A stretch of 64,000 nucleotides of DNA from CAIWKO01 sp964469155 (GTDB taxonomy: Bacteria; Bacteroidota; Bacteroidia; Bacteroidales; CAIWKO01). The position numbers and the translations under genes were made by a program. Below the pieces are notes generated by a model. The model was given only the letters and a program-made list of their open reading frames with translations. It had not been told where the DNA came from and ran no database searches. Shown here piece by piece: positions 44,628 through 52,083 of this stretch; position 1 is the first letter of the stretch, and every line of letters begins with the position of its first letter. The stretch is from assembly GCA_964469155.1 (NCBI GenBank), contig CAYXXU010000007.1, positions 1 through 64,000 of the forward strand, in the 5' to 3' direction.

Positions 44628-45992
44628 ATGGCTAAGATCAAAACCGTTTTCTTTTGTCAGAATTGTGGCGCTCAATCATCCAAATGGATAGGCCATTGCC
44701 CTGCCTGTGGCGAATGGAATACTTACGTGGAAGAGGTGGTTACCCGCGATTCTTCGCTGGGTAGCAGCCGGTTGAAGGCGACATTGCAATCGCAACCCAA
44801 ACTGATAAGCGAAATAGATACCGACAACAGCAAACGCATAGATTCGGGCAACAACGAACTGAACCGCGTTTTGGGCGGAGGCATAGTGCCCGGCTCGCTG
44901 ATACTGATAGGCGGTGAACCCGGTATTGGCAAATCCACGCTGATGCTGCAGGTGGCATTGAGCCTTAAGAATGTTAAGGTATTATACATTACGGGCGAAG
45001 AAAGCGAACAGCAGATAAAAATGCGCAGCGAACGCATAGGCATTAATAGCGATAAATGTTATATCCTGAACGAAACCAACACCCAGCAGATATTTCAGCA
45101 TATTGAAAAGATCAACCCGGGCATAGTGGTTATAGATTCTATCCAAACCCTGCAGACCGAACTTATAGAATCGTCGGCTGGCAGCATATCGCAGATCAGG
45201 GAGTGTGCCTCGGAATTTCAGAAGTTTTCGAAACTCACCGCCACCCCCGTTTTCCTGATAGGGCATATTACCAAGGATGGTACCATTGCAGGCCCAAAGA
45301 TCCTGGAGCACATGGTCGATACTGTTTTGCAGTTTGAGGGCGACCGCCATTATTTGTATCGTATTTTGCGCTCGGTGAAGAACCGTTTTGGCTCCACTTC
45401 CGAACTGGGTATTTATGAAATGCAGAACAGCGGACTGCGCGAAGTGTCGAATCCTTCGGAGGTATTGTTGTCGCAAAGGGACGAAAACCTGAGCGGTATA
45501 GCCGTTTCGTCGACCATTGAGGGACTGCGGCCCTTATTGATAGAAGTGCAATCTATAGTGAGCAGTGCTGCTTATGGCAATCCGCAACGTTCGGCTACGG
45601 GTTTCGACCTCAGACGCATGAACATGCTGCTGGCCGTGCTGGAAAAACGTTGTGGTTTCCGTTTGGGCAGCAAAGATGTTTTCCTGAATATTGCCGGGGG
45701 CATTCGCGTGGACGATCCTGCCATCGACCTGGCCGTGCTGGCATCGGTGCTTTCGTCGAACGAAGATATACCCGTAAATATGAAAAGCTGTTTTTCGGCC
45801 GAGGTGGGCCTTTCGGGCGAGGTGCGCTCAGTGAACCGCATTGAGCAGCGCATTTCAGAAGCCGAAAAACTGGGCTTCGAAGAGATCATCATTTCCAAAT
45901 ATAATTCGCTAAGCCTGAACCCCAAAAACTATGGCATAAAAATAGTTCCCATACGCAAGGTGGAGGAGTTGTATTCGTATTTGTTCGGGTAG
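44628..45992 (+). CDS. radA: DNA repair protein RadA/Sms
   Basis: 454 residues. N-terminal C4 zinc finger (CQNC at 10-13, CPAC at 24-27). The RecA-like ATPase has Walker A GGEPGIGKST near 95-104 and Walker B IVVIDSIQT. The KNRFG motif is present near 250, and a Lon-protease-like C-terminal domain follows (VFLNIAGGIRVDDPAIDLAV...). RadA is a branch-migration helicase in recombination repair. Confidence 0.96.
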   Translation: MAKIKTVFFCQNCGAQSSKWIGHCPACGEWNTYVEEVVTRDSSLGSSRLKATLQSQPKLISEIDTDNSKRIDSGNNELNRVLGGGIVPGSLILIGGEPGIGKSTLMLQVALSLKNVKVLYITGEESEQQIKMRSERIGINSDKCYILNETNTQQIFQHIEKINPGIVVIDSIQTLQTELIESSAGSISQIRECASEFQKFSKLTATPVFLIGHITKDGTIAGPKILEHMVDTVLQFEGDRHYLYRILRSVKNRFGSTSELGIYEMQNSGLREVSNPSEVLLSQRDENLSGIAVSSTIEGLRPLLIEVQSIVSSAAYGNPQRSATGFDLRRMNMLLAVLEKRCGFRLGSKDVFLNIAGGIRVDDPAIDLAVLASVLSSNEDIPVNMKSCFSAEVGLSGEVRSVNRIEQRISEAEKLGFEEIIISKYNSLSLNPKNYGIKIVPIRKVEELYSYLFG

Positions 45993-45998
45993 GGGAAA

Positions 45999-46026
45999 TT
46001 GTCTGAACCGCTGATTAAGCTGATTT
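45999..46026 (+). repeat. Dispersed repeat, copy A
   Basis: TGTCTGAACCGCTGATTAA followed by GCTGATTT, just after radA. A second copy with extended TGATT-type 10-bp words is at 47096-47138, on the other side of the CAP lipoprotein gene, in the same orientation. Confidence 0.7.
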
Positions 46027-46085
46027 TTTTAAGAAGTAAAGCCTTTTATAATTTAACGACTTATGCAGTAGCCGTTATACGAAAA

Positions 46086-47027
46086 TTATGGCTTTATTAT
46101 CGTTACATCATAATTATAAGTCTTCGGTTGGCCGCCAACGGTGACATTTGAAACGGTTACATGGTAGGTAAGATCGGTAGCACTGGTGGTATTTACACCC
46201 ACGGGTTCCCACACAATGGTGTTGTCGCCATAGCCGCTGGCAGTCGATACCACGGTTAAGGACATTGGGTTATTGTTGGGATCTTTCATGCTAACTGCAG
46301 CACCGGCAAAGCCGGCTCCGGGAATGGAGAATGACCAGCGGGCATATACCAGGGGGCCGGGAACATAACCGCTGGGAGGCCAGGCAATGTATTCGGGAGT
46401 GAAGAGCGGTGTGTTGCCGCTGTTGCCGGTTACCCAAACGGCACTTGAGTTTGATGTGGAACCATGGCCCATTACTTTCGATTTGGAATAGAGCAACCAG
46501 CGCCTGTGTCCGCAGGCCGTGTTGGAAGAGCCTGGATCCTGCATAAATAAAGTGATGGCTCCGCTCGAATGCGAACCTAAGGCCAGGTTTGAACTGCCGG
46601 CTGCTGTGGCTCCGTCGGCTGTATAGCACAACCATGATGTGGGCGGAGTGTGGCTCAGGGCGCTGTTGGCCGACATCATGAGGGCCGCTTCCTGACATTG
46701 GGCATTTTTGGTGGCGTCGAAGGTGATATCGTCGGGCAGTTTGGCCATACGGCGGAAATATTTTATGCGCTGAAGGGTTTTGCTGTGCGCATCGGCGGCC
46801 ACGGTGCCGGCCACACAACCGGTATTATTGCCGGTCCAGCCTAAAGTAGTAACGGCCGAGCCCAGGTAATTAGTTGTATATTCGTTCAGAATGCGTTCGC
46901 GCTCTGTAACCACAGGTACTTCGGGTTCGTCGTCGGGAGGGTTGTTGTCGTCTTTTTTACAGGAATGGATAATTGCGGCTATGAGCACCATCATCAGAAG
47001 CAGTTGGAGGCGATAGAGTTTTTTCAT
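46086..47027 (-). CDS. CAP/SCP domain lipoprotein
   Basis: 313 residues. Lipoprotein signal ending IIHSC (Cys near 23), then a KKDDNNPPDDEPEVP linker. A CAP (cysteine-rich secretory, PR-1-like) domain follows: ERERILNEYTTNYL, KNAQCQEAALMMSANSALSHTPP, and HRRWLLYSKSKVMGHGS. Residues 230-313 are an additional beta domain. Probable surface-exposed protein; function of bacterial CAP lipoproteins is not known. TATTTTTG at 47043-47050 (minus) is its likely -7 box. Confidence 0.85.
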   Translation of the reverse strand: MKKLYRLQLLLMMVLIAAIIHSCKKDDNNPPDDEPEVPVVTERERILNEYTTNYLGSAVTTLGWTGNNTGCVAGTVAADAHSKTLQRIKYFRRMAKLPDDITFDATKNAQCQEAALMMSANSALSHTPPTSWLCYTADGATAAGSSNLALGSHSSGAITLFMQDPGSSNTACGHRRWLLYSKSKVMGHGSTSNSSAVWVTGNSGNTPLFTPEYIAWPPSGYVPGPLVYARWSFSIPGAGFAGAAVSMKDPNNNPMSLTVVSTASGYGDNTIVWEPVGVNTTSATDLTYHVTVSNVTVGGQPKTYNYDVTIIKP

Positions 47028-47095
47028 TAAGATTATTTTTTACAAAAATATAGATTTTGGGATTCGGAAGCGAAAATAATGGTGATGATGAATAA

Positions 47096-47138
47096 TGTCT
47101 GAACCGCTGATTAAACTGATTTGACTGATTGAGCTGAT
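47096..47138 (+). repeat. Dispersed repeat, copy B
   Basis: TGTCTGAACCGCTGATTAA followed by ACTGATTTGACTGATTGAG, a 10-bp-period word run. It flanks the CAP gene together with copy A. Confidence 0.7.
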
Positions 47139-47182
47139 ATTTAGGATAGGCCGGTTTGGCTTGAGTAATAGCCAAACAGGGT

Positions 47183-47841
47183 TCAATTGAACTTTGGAAT
47201 TCCCGGAGAGTTTTGCAAATCGATTAACCAAGGATTTCTGGTTTTTTCCCTGAACTTGTTTGCTACTTTCTTTTGAGTCGAAATAACAATTTTCGTTATC
47301 GAATCATTTCCATAGTGCCACGAAAGGGAATTTGCAATCACACCTGATATCCCGACAAAATATCCTATGCCCATTACCGCCACGGTAATTATTTCGAAAA
47401 ATATGGGAATGGGTTGGCGGACCACTTGTCCAACATGGGTACTATTATTTTCATTTACACCTAAGAAAACCCAAGCAAAATACCACCACCTGCCAGCATA
47501 GACGCTCCGGTCAACATATTGGTTCTGCCGCGGCAACGATTGATGCTTATGATCTCTGCTGGCCTGATCAGTTTGTCATCTATATAAAAACAGGAATCTG
47601 AAATAGAGAGTATTCTTCCCCTCACGGGTTTGTCATAAGCAGAACTTACCACCCTCACCTTATTATAACCTCTGAAATAGGTTTTCACTGAATCTTGTTT
47701 GGGGCCTGGCGAAATTCTCTGCACAACAATGATCTTTTCGTCGCCGGAGTTGTACTGCCCAAAACACTTCCCTGCCCCGAACAACAGCACTGCGGAAAGT
47801 ATGGCGAAGAGGTGAAAGGTGGTGAGGTTTCGGATCTTCAT
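47183..47841 (-). pseudogene. Frameshifted small secreted/membrane protein
   Basis: Two minus-strand ORFs overlap and together make one plausible protein of about 215 residues. The upstream frame (from 47841) encodes a signal peptide (MKIRNLTTFHLFAILS...GKCFGQ) and a beta-type domain, then MLTGASMLAGGGILLGFS and a stop. The -1 frame continues directly with VFLGVNENNSTHVGQVV, a membrane helix (PIFFEIITVAVMGIGYFVGI) and KIVISTQKK. The switch occurs near 47460-47475 in a GGGTTTTC run, a typical place for an indel. It may be a pseudogene, a sequencing error or programmed frameshifting. Confidence 0.65.
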
Positions 47842-47959
47842 AAAACAGCAGTTTAAAAGGTGTACTTACTTTGTTATTGTAAAAATAGAAATAATAACAT
47901 ATACCCTCACTCGTTTTTTCAAAAATCTTTTGTAATATTGTTCTGTAAAAATTATTACT

Positions 47960-48664
47960 ATGCTGAATCCAAATTTTTTGGTGACACTCACCGAAGCAGA
48001 AAAGGATGCTATTTTTGGGCACATCGATGCCATAGAAGCTATTTTGCATTTCAGAGTGAATTTAACAGCCCAGGAACGCATGGAAAAACCCAAGATGGGA
48101 ACCAAAAACTACGGCATCGTTAAAAATATGCACGATGTTGCAAAGTCGGTACCTGAAGTTTTTCCGCCTGTTTGTCCGGTGGCCGATTTCACTACCCGCA
48201 TGGTACTCAACAATGATATGCACCTGATCGGGAACCGCGTAAATTCGCTGGCCGAAAGTGTTGATGATACCCGGCTGGCGCTGGGCAGCGATCTGATGGA
48301 AATGAAGGCCACTTTCTATCATTATCTGAAAATTGCCGCCAAAGGCGACATGCCTTTAGATGCTGTTCTCGAAAAACTTCTTGCTGCCCATAAAAAGAAA
48401 ACTTCTTCCAAACCAACGGTATATAGTATCGGTCCTAAAGGTAAAGTGATTATCGAAAATGTGGCTACCGGCCGCAAATTGGTGAACAATGGCAACACGG
48501 TGGTGATGTTGAAGCCCGGCGAGGGTATTACGTTTAAACAAAGTGATGCCAAACTGATTGATCCTGAAAGTGCGGTGGTCGTGCCAAAAGGCTGGAACCG
48601 TATTGAAATATTGAATCTGAGCGAGACAGAACCTGCCTCTGTTGCCATCAGGTCGAAAAGGTAA
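47960..48664 (+). CDS. Orphan helical protein next to 21-bp array 2
   Basis: 234 residues, no signal peptide. Residues 1-150 are predicted mostly helical (TEAEKDAIFGHIDAIEAILHF, LTAQERMEKPKMGTKNYGIVKNMHDVAKSVPEVFPP, SLAESVDDTRLALGSDLMEMKATFYHYLKIAAK). They fit a helical-bundle family I recall in Bacteroidota with the pattern MG.K...V. Residues 165-234 are beta-rich and look like a small added domain (VYSIGPKGKVIIENVATGRKL, MLKPGEGITFK, EILNLSETEPASVAI). No catalytic motif. Function unknown. The 21-bp array begins 68 bp after its stop codon on the same strand. Confidence 0.85.
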   Translation: MLNPNFLVTLTEAEKDAIFGHIDAIEAILHFRVNLTAQERMEKPKMGTKNYGIVKNMHDVAKSVPEVFPPVCPVADFTTRMVLNNDMHLIGNRVNSLAESVDDTRLALGSDLMEMKATFYHYLKIAAKGDMPLDAVLEKLLAAHKKKTSSKPTVYSIGPKGKVIIENVATGRKLVNNGNTVVMLKPGEGITFKQSDAKLIDPESAVVVPKGWNRIEILNLSETEPASVAIRSKR

Positions 48665-48732
48665 AAAGCCCCCGCCGGTTTCTTCTCATTTGTACTAATT
48701 AAGTTTTACATTGCACCTTAAAGGTTATTTAA

Positions 48733-49089
48733 ATGAGCTTTTAGGTGATTAAAATGAGCTCGGAGGTGATTTAAATGAGCTCCGAGGTGGTTTAAATGAG
48801 CTTTGAGTTGAATTAAATGAGCTCCGAGGTGAATTAAATAAGCTCGAAGGTGAATTAAATGAGCTCCGAGGTGATTAAAATGAGCTCGGAGGTGAATTAA
48901 ATGAGCTCGGAGGTGAATTAAATGAGCTCAAAGGTGAATTAAATGAGCTTTGAGGTGAATTAAATGAGCTCCGAGGTGATTAAAATGAGCTCGGAGGTGA
49001 ATTAAATGAGCTCGGAGGTGAATTAAATGAGCTCAAAGGTGAATTAAATGAGCTTTGAGGTGAATTAAATGAGCTCCGAGGTGATTAAT
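48733..49089 (+). repeat. 21-bp tandem repeat array 2 (17 units)
   Basis: Seventeen exact 21-bp units without indels, with framework ATGAGCT-NNN-AGGTGAATTAA. Units 7-11 (48859-48963) and 12-16 (48964-49068) are identical, a 105-bp higher-order duplication. The variable triplet is TTT, CGG, CCG, TTG, CCG, CGA, CCG, CGG, CGG, CAA, TTG and so on. CCG/CGG and CAA/TTG are reverse complements, so CTCCGAG pairs with CTCGGAG and CTCAAAG with CTTTGAG in adjacent units, giving 7-bp stems with 14-nt loops. Each unit also holds a tiny frame M-S-S/F-E/K-V-N-stop preceded by GAGGTG. A partial unit is visible before 48733. Confidence 0.95.
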
Positions 49090-49246
49090 AGCAGTAATGA
49101 ACTACCGTTGCATCGGTCGCCACGTCAGAACTGATATGCACCGCTTCTGCAATGCTTTTGTTGGGTATATTGCAGTATAATGACACAAAAAAAAAGGACG
49201 CCCCCGCCGAAGTGAAACATCCCTTTTCTGTATGGATGGTCTGATA
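49090..49246. other. Intergenic DNA after array 2
   Basis: No ORF. Contains an A9 run at 49188-49196 followed by a GC-richer stretch; nothing recognised. Confidence 0.4.
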
Positions 49247-49765
49247 TTATTTGTATTCAGACTTTTTCTCTATCTGAAACTTATATTTATCGGCAAATTT
49301 TTGCTGAATGGCATTGAGTTCATTCAGTCCTTCGTCCATTTTCTTGGTCGAAATATCGGCCAGATTGTTGAATTCGGCCTCCTTTTCGGTAGTGTACATT
49401 TCGTCTGATAATTTGCTGATCTCTATCATTTTTTTCATTTCGTTCTGCATTACCGATTTGTAGATCCCGAATAGTTTCAGGGCGCCGTCGCGGAATTCGG
49501 TATTGCCGCCGAATTTTTCCAGTTTTTCAACCACAGCGGTACCGGTTTCCAATTGTTTCAGCGCTTCGGCATAAGTAAAGTCCATGCCATAGTGGTCTTC
49601 GTAGTTTTTCAAAGCATCATACACCCGGTTGATCTTGTTGATGATCTCCACCTGCTCGTTGATAATTTTGTCGTTGTAATCAATGGCTTCCTCTTTGGTA
49701 GGGCCGCACGATGTAAATACCATCGCTGTGATGGCAAACAGCATAAGGGTAATTGTTTTTCTCAT
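49247..49765 (-). CDS. Helical lipoprotein (paralogue 1)
   Basis: 172 residues. Lipoprotein signal ending VFTSC (Cys 20), then PTKEEAIDYNDKIINEQVEIINKINRVYDAL and long helices to the end (FADKYKFQIEKK). It is similar in layout to the next gene upstream (49938): same signal, same KxAxDYxxxI start, same FxxxYxFQLEK end. The two form a diverged tandem pair. The family may be the LIC11966-type surface proteins, but I am not sure. Confidence 0.8.
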   Translation of the reverse strand: MRKTITLMLFAITAMVFTSCGPTKEEAIDYNDKIINEQVEIINKINRVYDALKNYEDHYGMDFTYAEALKQLETGTAVVEKLEKFGGNTEFRDGALKLFGIYKSVMQNEMKKMIEISKLSDEMYTTEKEAEFNNLADISTKKMDEGLNELNAIQQKFADKYKFQIEKKSEYK

Positions 49766-49798
49766 TTTTATAGGGTTTTTTGGTTAGTATTTTAATAA

Positions 49799-49937
49799 AG
49801 TCCGAAGACCGGAGACCGGAGTCCGAAGATCCTCCTTATTTACCTTAATCAACTCAAATGCCTCAATCAACTCAATTCCTTCAACTCCCCACTCCCAACT
49901 CCCCACTCCAAACTCCCAACTCCAAACTCCCAACTTC
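49799..49937. repeat. Three adjacent short-period repeat blocks
   Basis: 49799-49830 CCGAAGACCGGAGACCGGAG-type words; 49845-49885 TCAACTCAAT-type 10-bp words; 49881-49937 ACTCCCAACTCCCCACTCC-type 7-8-bp words. All three lie between the two paralogous lipoprotein genes, in a stretch with no ORF. Confidence 0.7.
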
Positions 49938-50513
49938 CTACTTCACCGTGTCTTTCTCCAGTTGAAAGTTATACTCCTGCGAAAACAACTTCACCTGCTG
50001 AATGTAAGTGCTTATTTTTTGCTGAAGCTCATTGTCAATGCTGTCAGACAGGTCGAAAAAGCGGGCATCGTCGTCGTTGGTATATTCCGATTCGGGAATT
50101 TTAACAATGCGGATCAAAGCCGGATATTCCTTTTCACTCACCGCTCTGTATTCTTTAAGCAGTTCGTCTGCTGCATCTCTCAGCGAGGTTGAATTATCGA
50201 AGCCGCCGATGGTCTCCATGCGGTTCAGCGAAGTGGCTATCTGCAAACAGAAATTCGAGAAAGCCATATCCAGCGCCTTATGCGAAATGATGACCTCTTC
50301 ACTGGAAGGTTCTTTTGCCGGCGAATTACCTTTAGCAGAATCTTTATTCATAATCGAATTGATCACCTGTATTAGTGCATCTTCTTTGGTCAGCACCGAT
50401 TCAATGGGTTCGGTAATACGGGTGTAATAATCCTCTGCTTTTTGCGGAGAGGGTTTGCACGAAACAATTGTGAAGAAAATTGCCGCCAGAAATAATTTTA
50501 CAGTTGTTTTCAT
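49938..50513 (-). CDS. Helical lipoprotein (paralogue 2)
   Basis: 191 residues when started at ATG 50513 (MKTTVKLFLAAIFFTIVSC). The open frame reaches back to 50633, but that part crosses a 28-bp palindrome and lacks a signal, so the shorter form is chosen. After the lipid Cys (19) come KPSPQKAEDYYTRITEPIESVL and several long helices, ending LFSQEYNFQLEKDTVK. Related to the gene at 49247. Function unknown. Confidence 0.8.
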   Translation of the reverse strand: MKTTVKLFLAAIFFTIVSCKPSPQKAEDYYTRITEPIESVLTKEDALIQVINSIMNKDSAKGNSPAKEPSSEEVIISHKALDMAFSNFCLQIATSLNRMETIGGFDNSTSLRDAADELLKEYRAVSEKEYPALIRIVKIPESEYTNDDDARFFDLSDSIDNELQQKISTYIQQVKLFSQEYNFQLEKDTVK

Positions 50514-50592
50514 TGGGTAAAAATAAAAAAAATTTGTAATATGGGGGTAATTATTGTGATTCATGAATCCCGAATGCCGGTTTGGATAGGTT

Positions 50593-50620
50593 GTAGAGAC
50601 GCAAAATTTTGCGTCTCTAC
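50593..50620. repeat. 28-bp perfect palindrome
   Basis: GTAGAGACGCAAAA (50593-50606) is followed immediately by its exact reverse complement (50607-50620). GTAGAGACG...CGTCTCTAC palindromes are a dispersed intergenic element that I recall from Bacteroidota and cyanobacteria. It lies between divergent genes, about 20 bp from a TAAATTTG box. Confidence 0.9.
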
Positions 50621-50662
50621 GTATTGTAAACATATCTGCGTAAATTTGCAGAAAATAATTTG

Positions 50663-51901
50663 ATGGATCAGATAGAGTTGATGTCGCCGGTGGGTTCGTT
50701 CGAATCGTTGATGGCAGCCATACGGGGAGGAGCCGATGCGGTATACTTTGGTGTGGGCAAACTGAATATGCGTTCGCGTTCGTCAGTTAATTTTACGTTG
50801 GATAACCTGGCTGAGATCACCGCCATCTGCCGCGAACACAAGGTTCGATCGTACTTAACCCTCAATACCGTGGTCTACGACGAAGAAATGCAGGAAATAG
50901 ACGGCATCATTGAGGCTGCCAAAACCAACCTAATCGACGCCATCATCGCCTCCGACTTCTCTATCCTGGAAAAAGTGAATGCCGCAGGCATCGAACTGCA
51001 CATTTCCACCCAATGCAACATTTCCAATGCCGGTGCCGTACGATATTTTTCGCGCATGGCCGATGTCATGGTGCTGGCCCGCGAATTGAACCTTAGCCAG
51101 GTGGCATCCATCATCAAAACCATTGAACAGGAACAGATCAAGGGACCATCCGGAAAACTGATCAAAATCGAAATATTTGCCCACGGCGCTTTATGCATGG
51201 CCGTTTCGGGCAAATGTTACATCAGCCTCGACAATTACAACTATTCGGCCAACCGCGGCGCCTGCATGCAATCGTGCCGGCGCGGCTATGTGGTGAAAGA
51301 CAAGGAGAGCGACCTGGAACTGGAGGTCGATAACGAATACATCATGTCGCCCAAAGATCTTTGTACCATTGGGTTTCTGGACAAGATACTCAAGGCCGGG
51401 GTCCGTGTGCTGAAGATAGAAGGCCGCGGCCGCTCGCCCGAATATGTGAAAACGGTTACAGCCTGCTATAAGGAAGCCATTCAGAGCTGCCAGGATGGAA
51501 GCTATTCGGAAGAAAAGATCAGTGGGTGGAACGAACGGTTGAAACAAGTCTTCAACCGTGGTTTTTGGGATGGATATTATCTGGGGCAAAAGATAGGCGA
51601 ATGGAATGCCAGATACGGTTCAGTGGCCACCAAAGAGAAACTTTACATCGGCAAAGTGAACAACTATTATTCTAAGCTAAAGGTAGCCGAGATCAAAATC
51701 GAATCGCACCACCTGCAAACCGGCGATGAGGTAATAATTATGGGCAGCACTACGGGTGTATACGAAGATGTGATTTCCGAAATACGTGTCGACCTGAAAT
51801 CTGCTGCCATGGCTAAAAAAGGGGAGGTGTGCTCCATTCCCGTTACTTCAGAGATCAGGAGAGGAGACAAGTTGTATAAGCTAGTAGCCAAAGTAGAATA
51901 A
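50663..51901 (+). CDS. U32 family peptidase / RNA-hydroxylation type protein
   Basis: 412 residues from ATG 50663; a TTG three bases upstream is also in frame. TIM-barrel N-terminus with IELMSPVGSFESLMAAIRGGADAVYFG. The conserved cysteine region EIFAHGALCMAVSGKCYISLDNYNYSANRGACMQSCRRGY (near 170-210) and KIEGRGRSPEYV are signatures of family U32. Relatives YegQ/TrhP and YdcP/RlhA act in tRNA and rRNA hydroxylation, so RNA modification is more likely than proteolysis. A small beta-barrel domain (about 335-412) is at the C-terminus. TAAATTTG at 50641-50648 is its -7 box. Confidence 0.88.
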   Translation: MDQIELMSPVGSFESLMAAIRGGADAVYFGVGKLNMRSRSSVNFTLDNLAEITAICREHKVRSYLTLNTVVYDEEMQEIDGIIEAAKTNLIDAIIASDFSILEKVNAAGIELHISTQCNISNAGAVRYFSRMADVMVLARELNLSQVASIIKTIEQEQIKGPSGKLIKIEIFAHGALCMAVSGKCYISLDNYNYSANRGACMQSCRRGYVVKDKESDLELEVDNEYIMSPKDLCTIGFLDKILKAGVRVLKIEGRGRSPEYVKTVTACYKEAIQSCQDGSYSEEKISGWNERLKQVFNRGFWDGYYLGQKIGEWNARYGSVATKEKLYIGKVNNYYSKLKVAEIKIESHHLQTGDEVIIMGSTTGVYEDVISEIRVDLKSAAMAKKGEVCSIPVTSEIRRGDKLYKLVAKVE

Positions 51902-52083
51902 ATGTTCTAAATTCCAAATAACAAATAACAAAATTCAAATAAATTCCAATTTCGAAAAAACAAATTCCAAACCCGGTTCAATAACCGTTTGGTTTTTGAT
52001 TATTGAGTTTTGAATCTTATTTGTAATTTGAGTTTTGTAATTTGGTGTTTTTCAATAAAACATCCTGAATATTACCACAAATC
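51902..52083. repeat. Inverted word-repeat region between convergent genes
   Basis: Left half is CAAATAACAAA / ATTCCAAAT words; right half is the complementary TTTGTAATTTGAG words. Between them a hairpin CCAAAC-c-CGGTT / AACCG-TTTGG lies at 51967-51992. The left block 51907-51948 recurs inverted at 26315-26356. Probably acts as terminator for both convergent genes. Confidence 0.6.

Noticed and set aside
50514..50633. 40-residue extension of the lipoprotein at 49938
   Set aside because: It crosses the 28-bp palindrome and would bury the lipoprotein signal.
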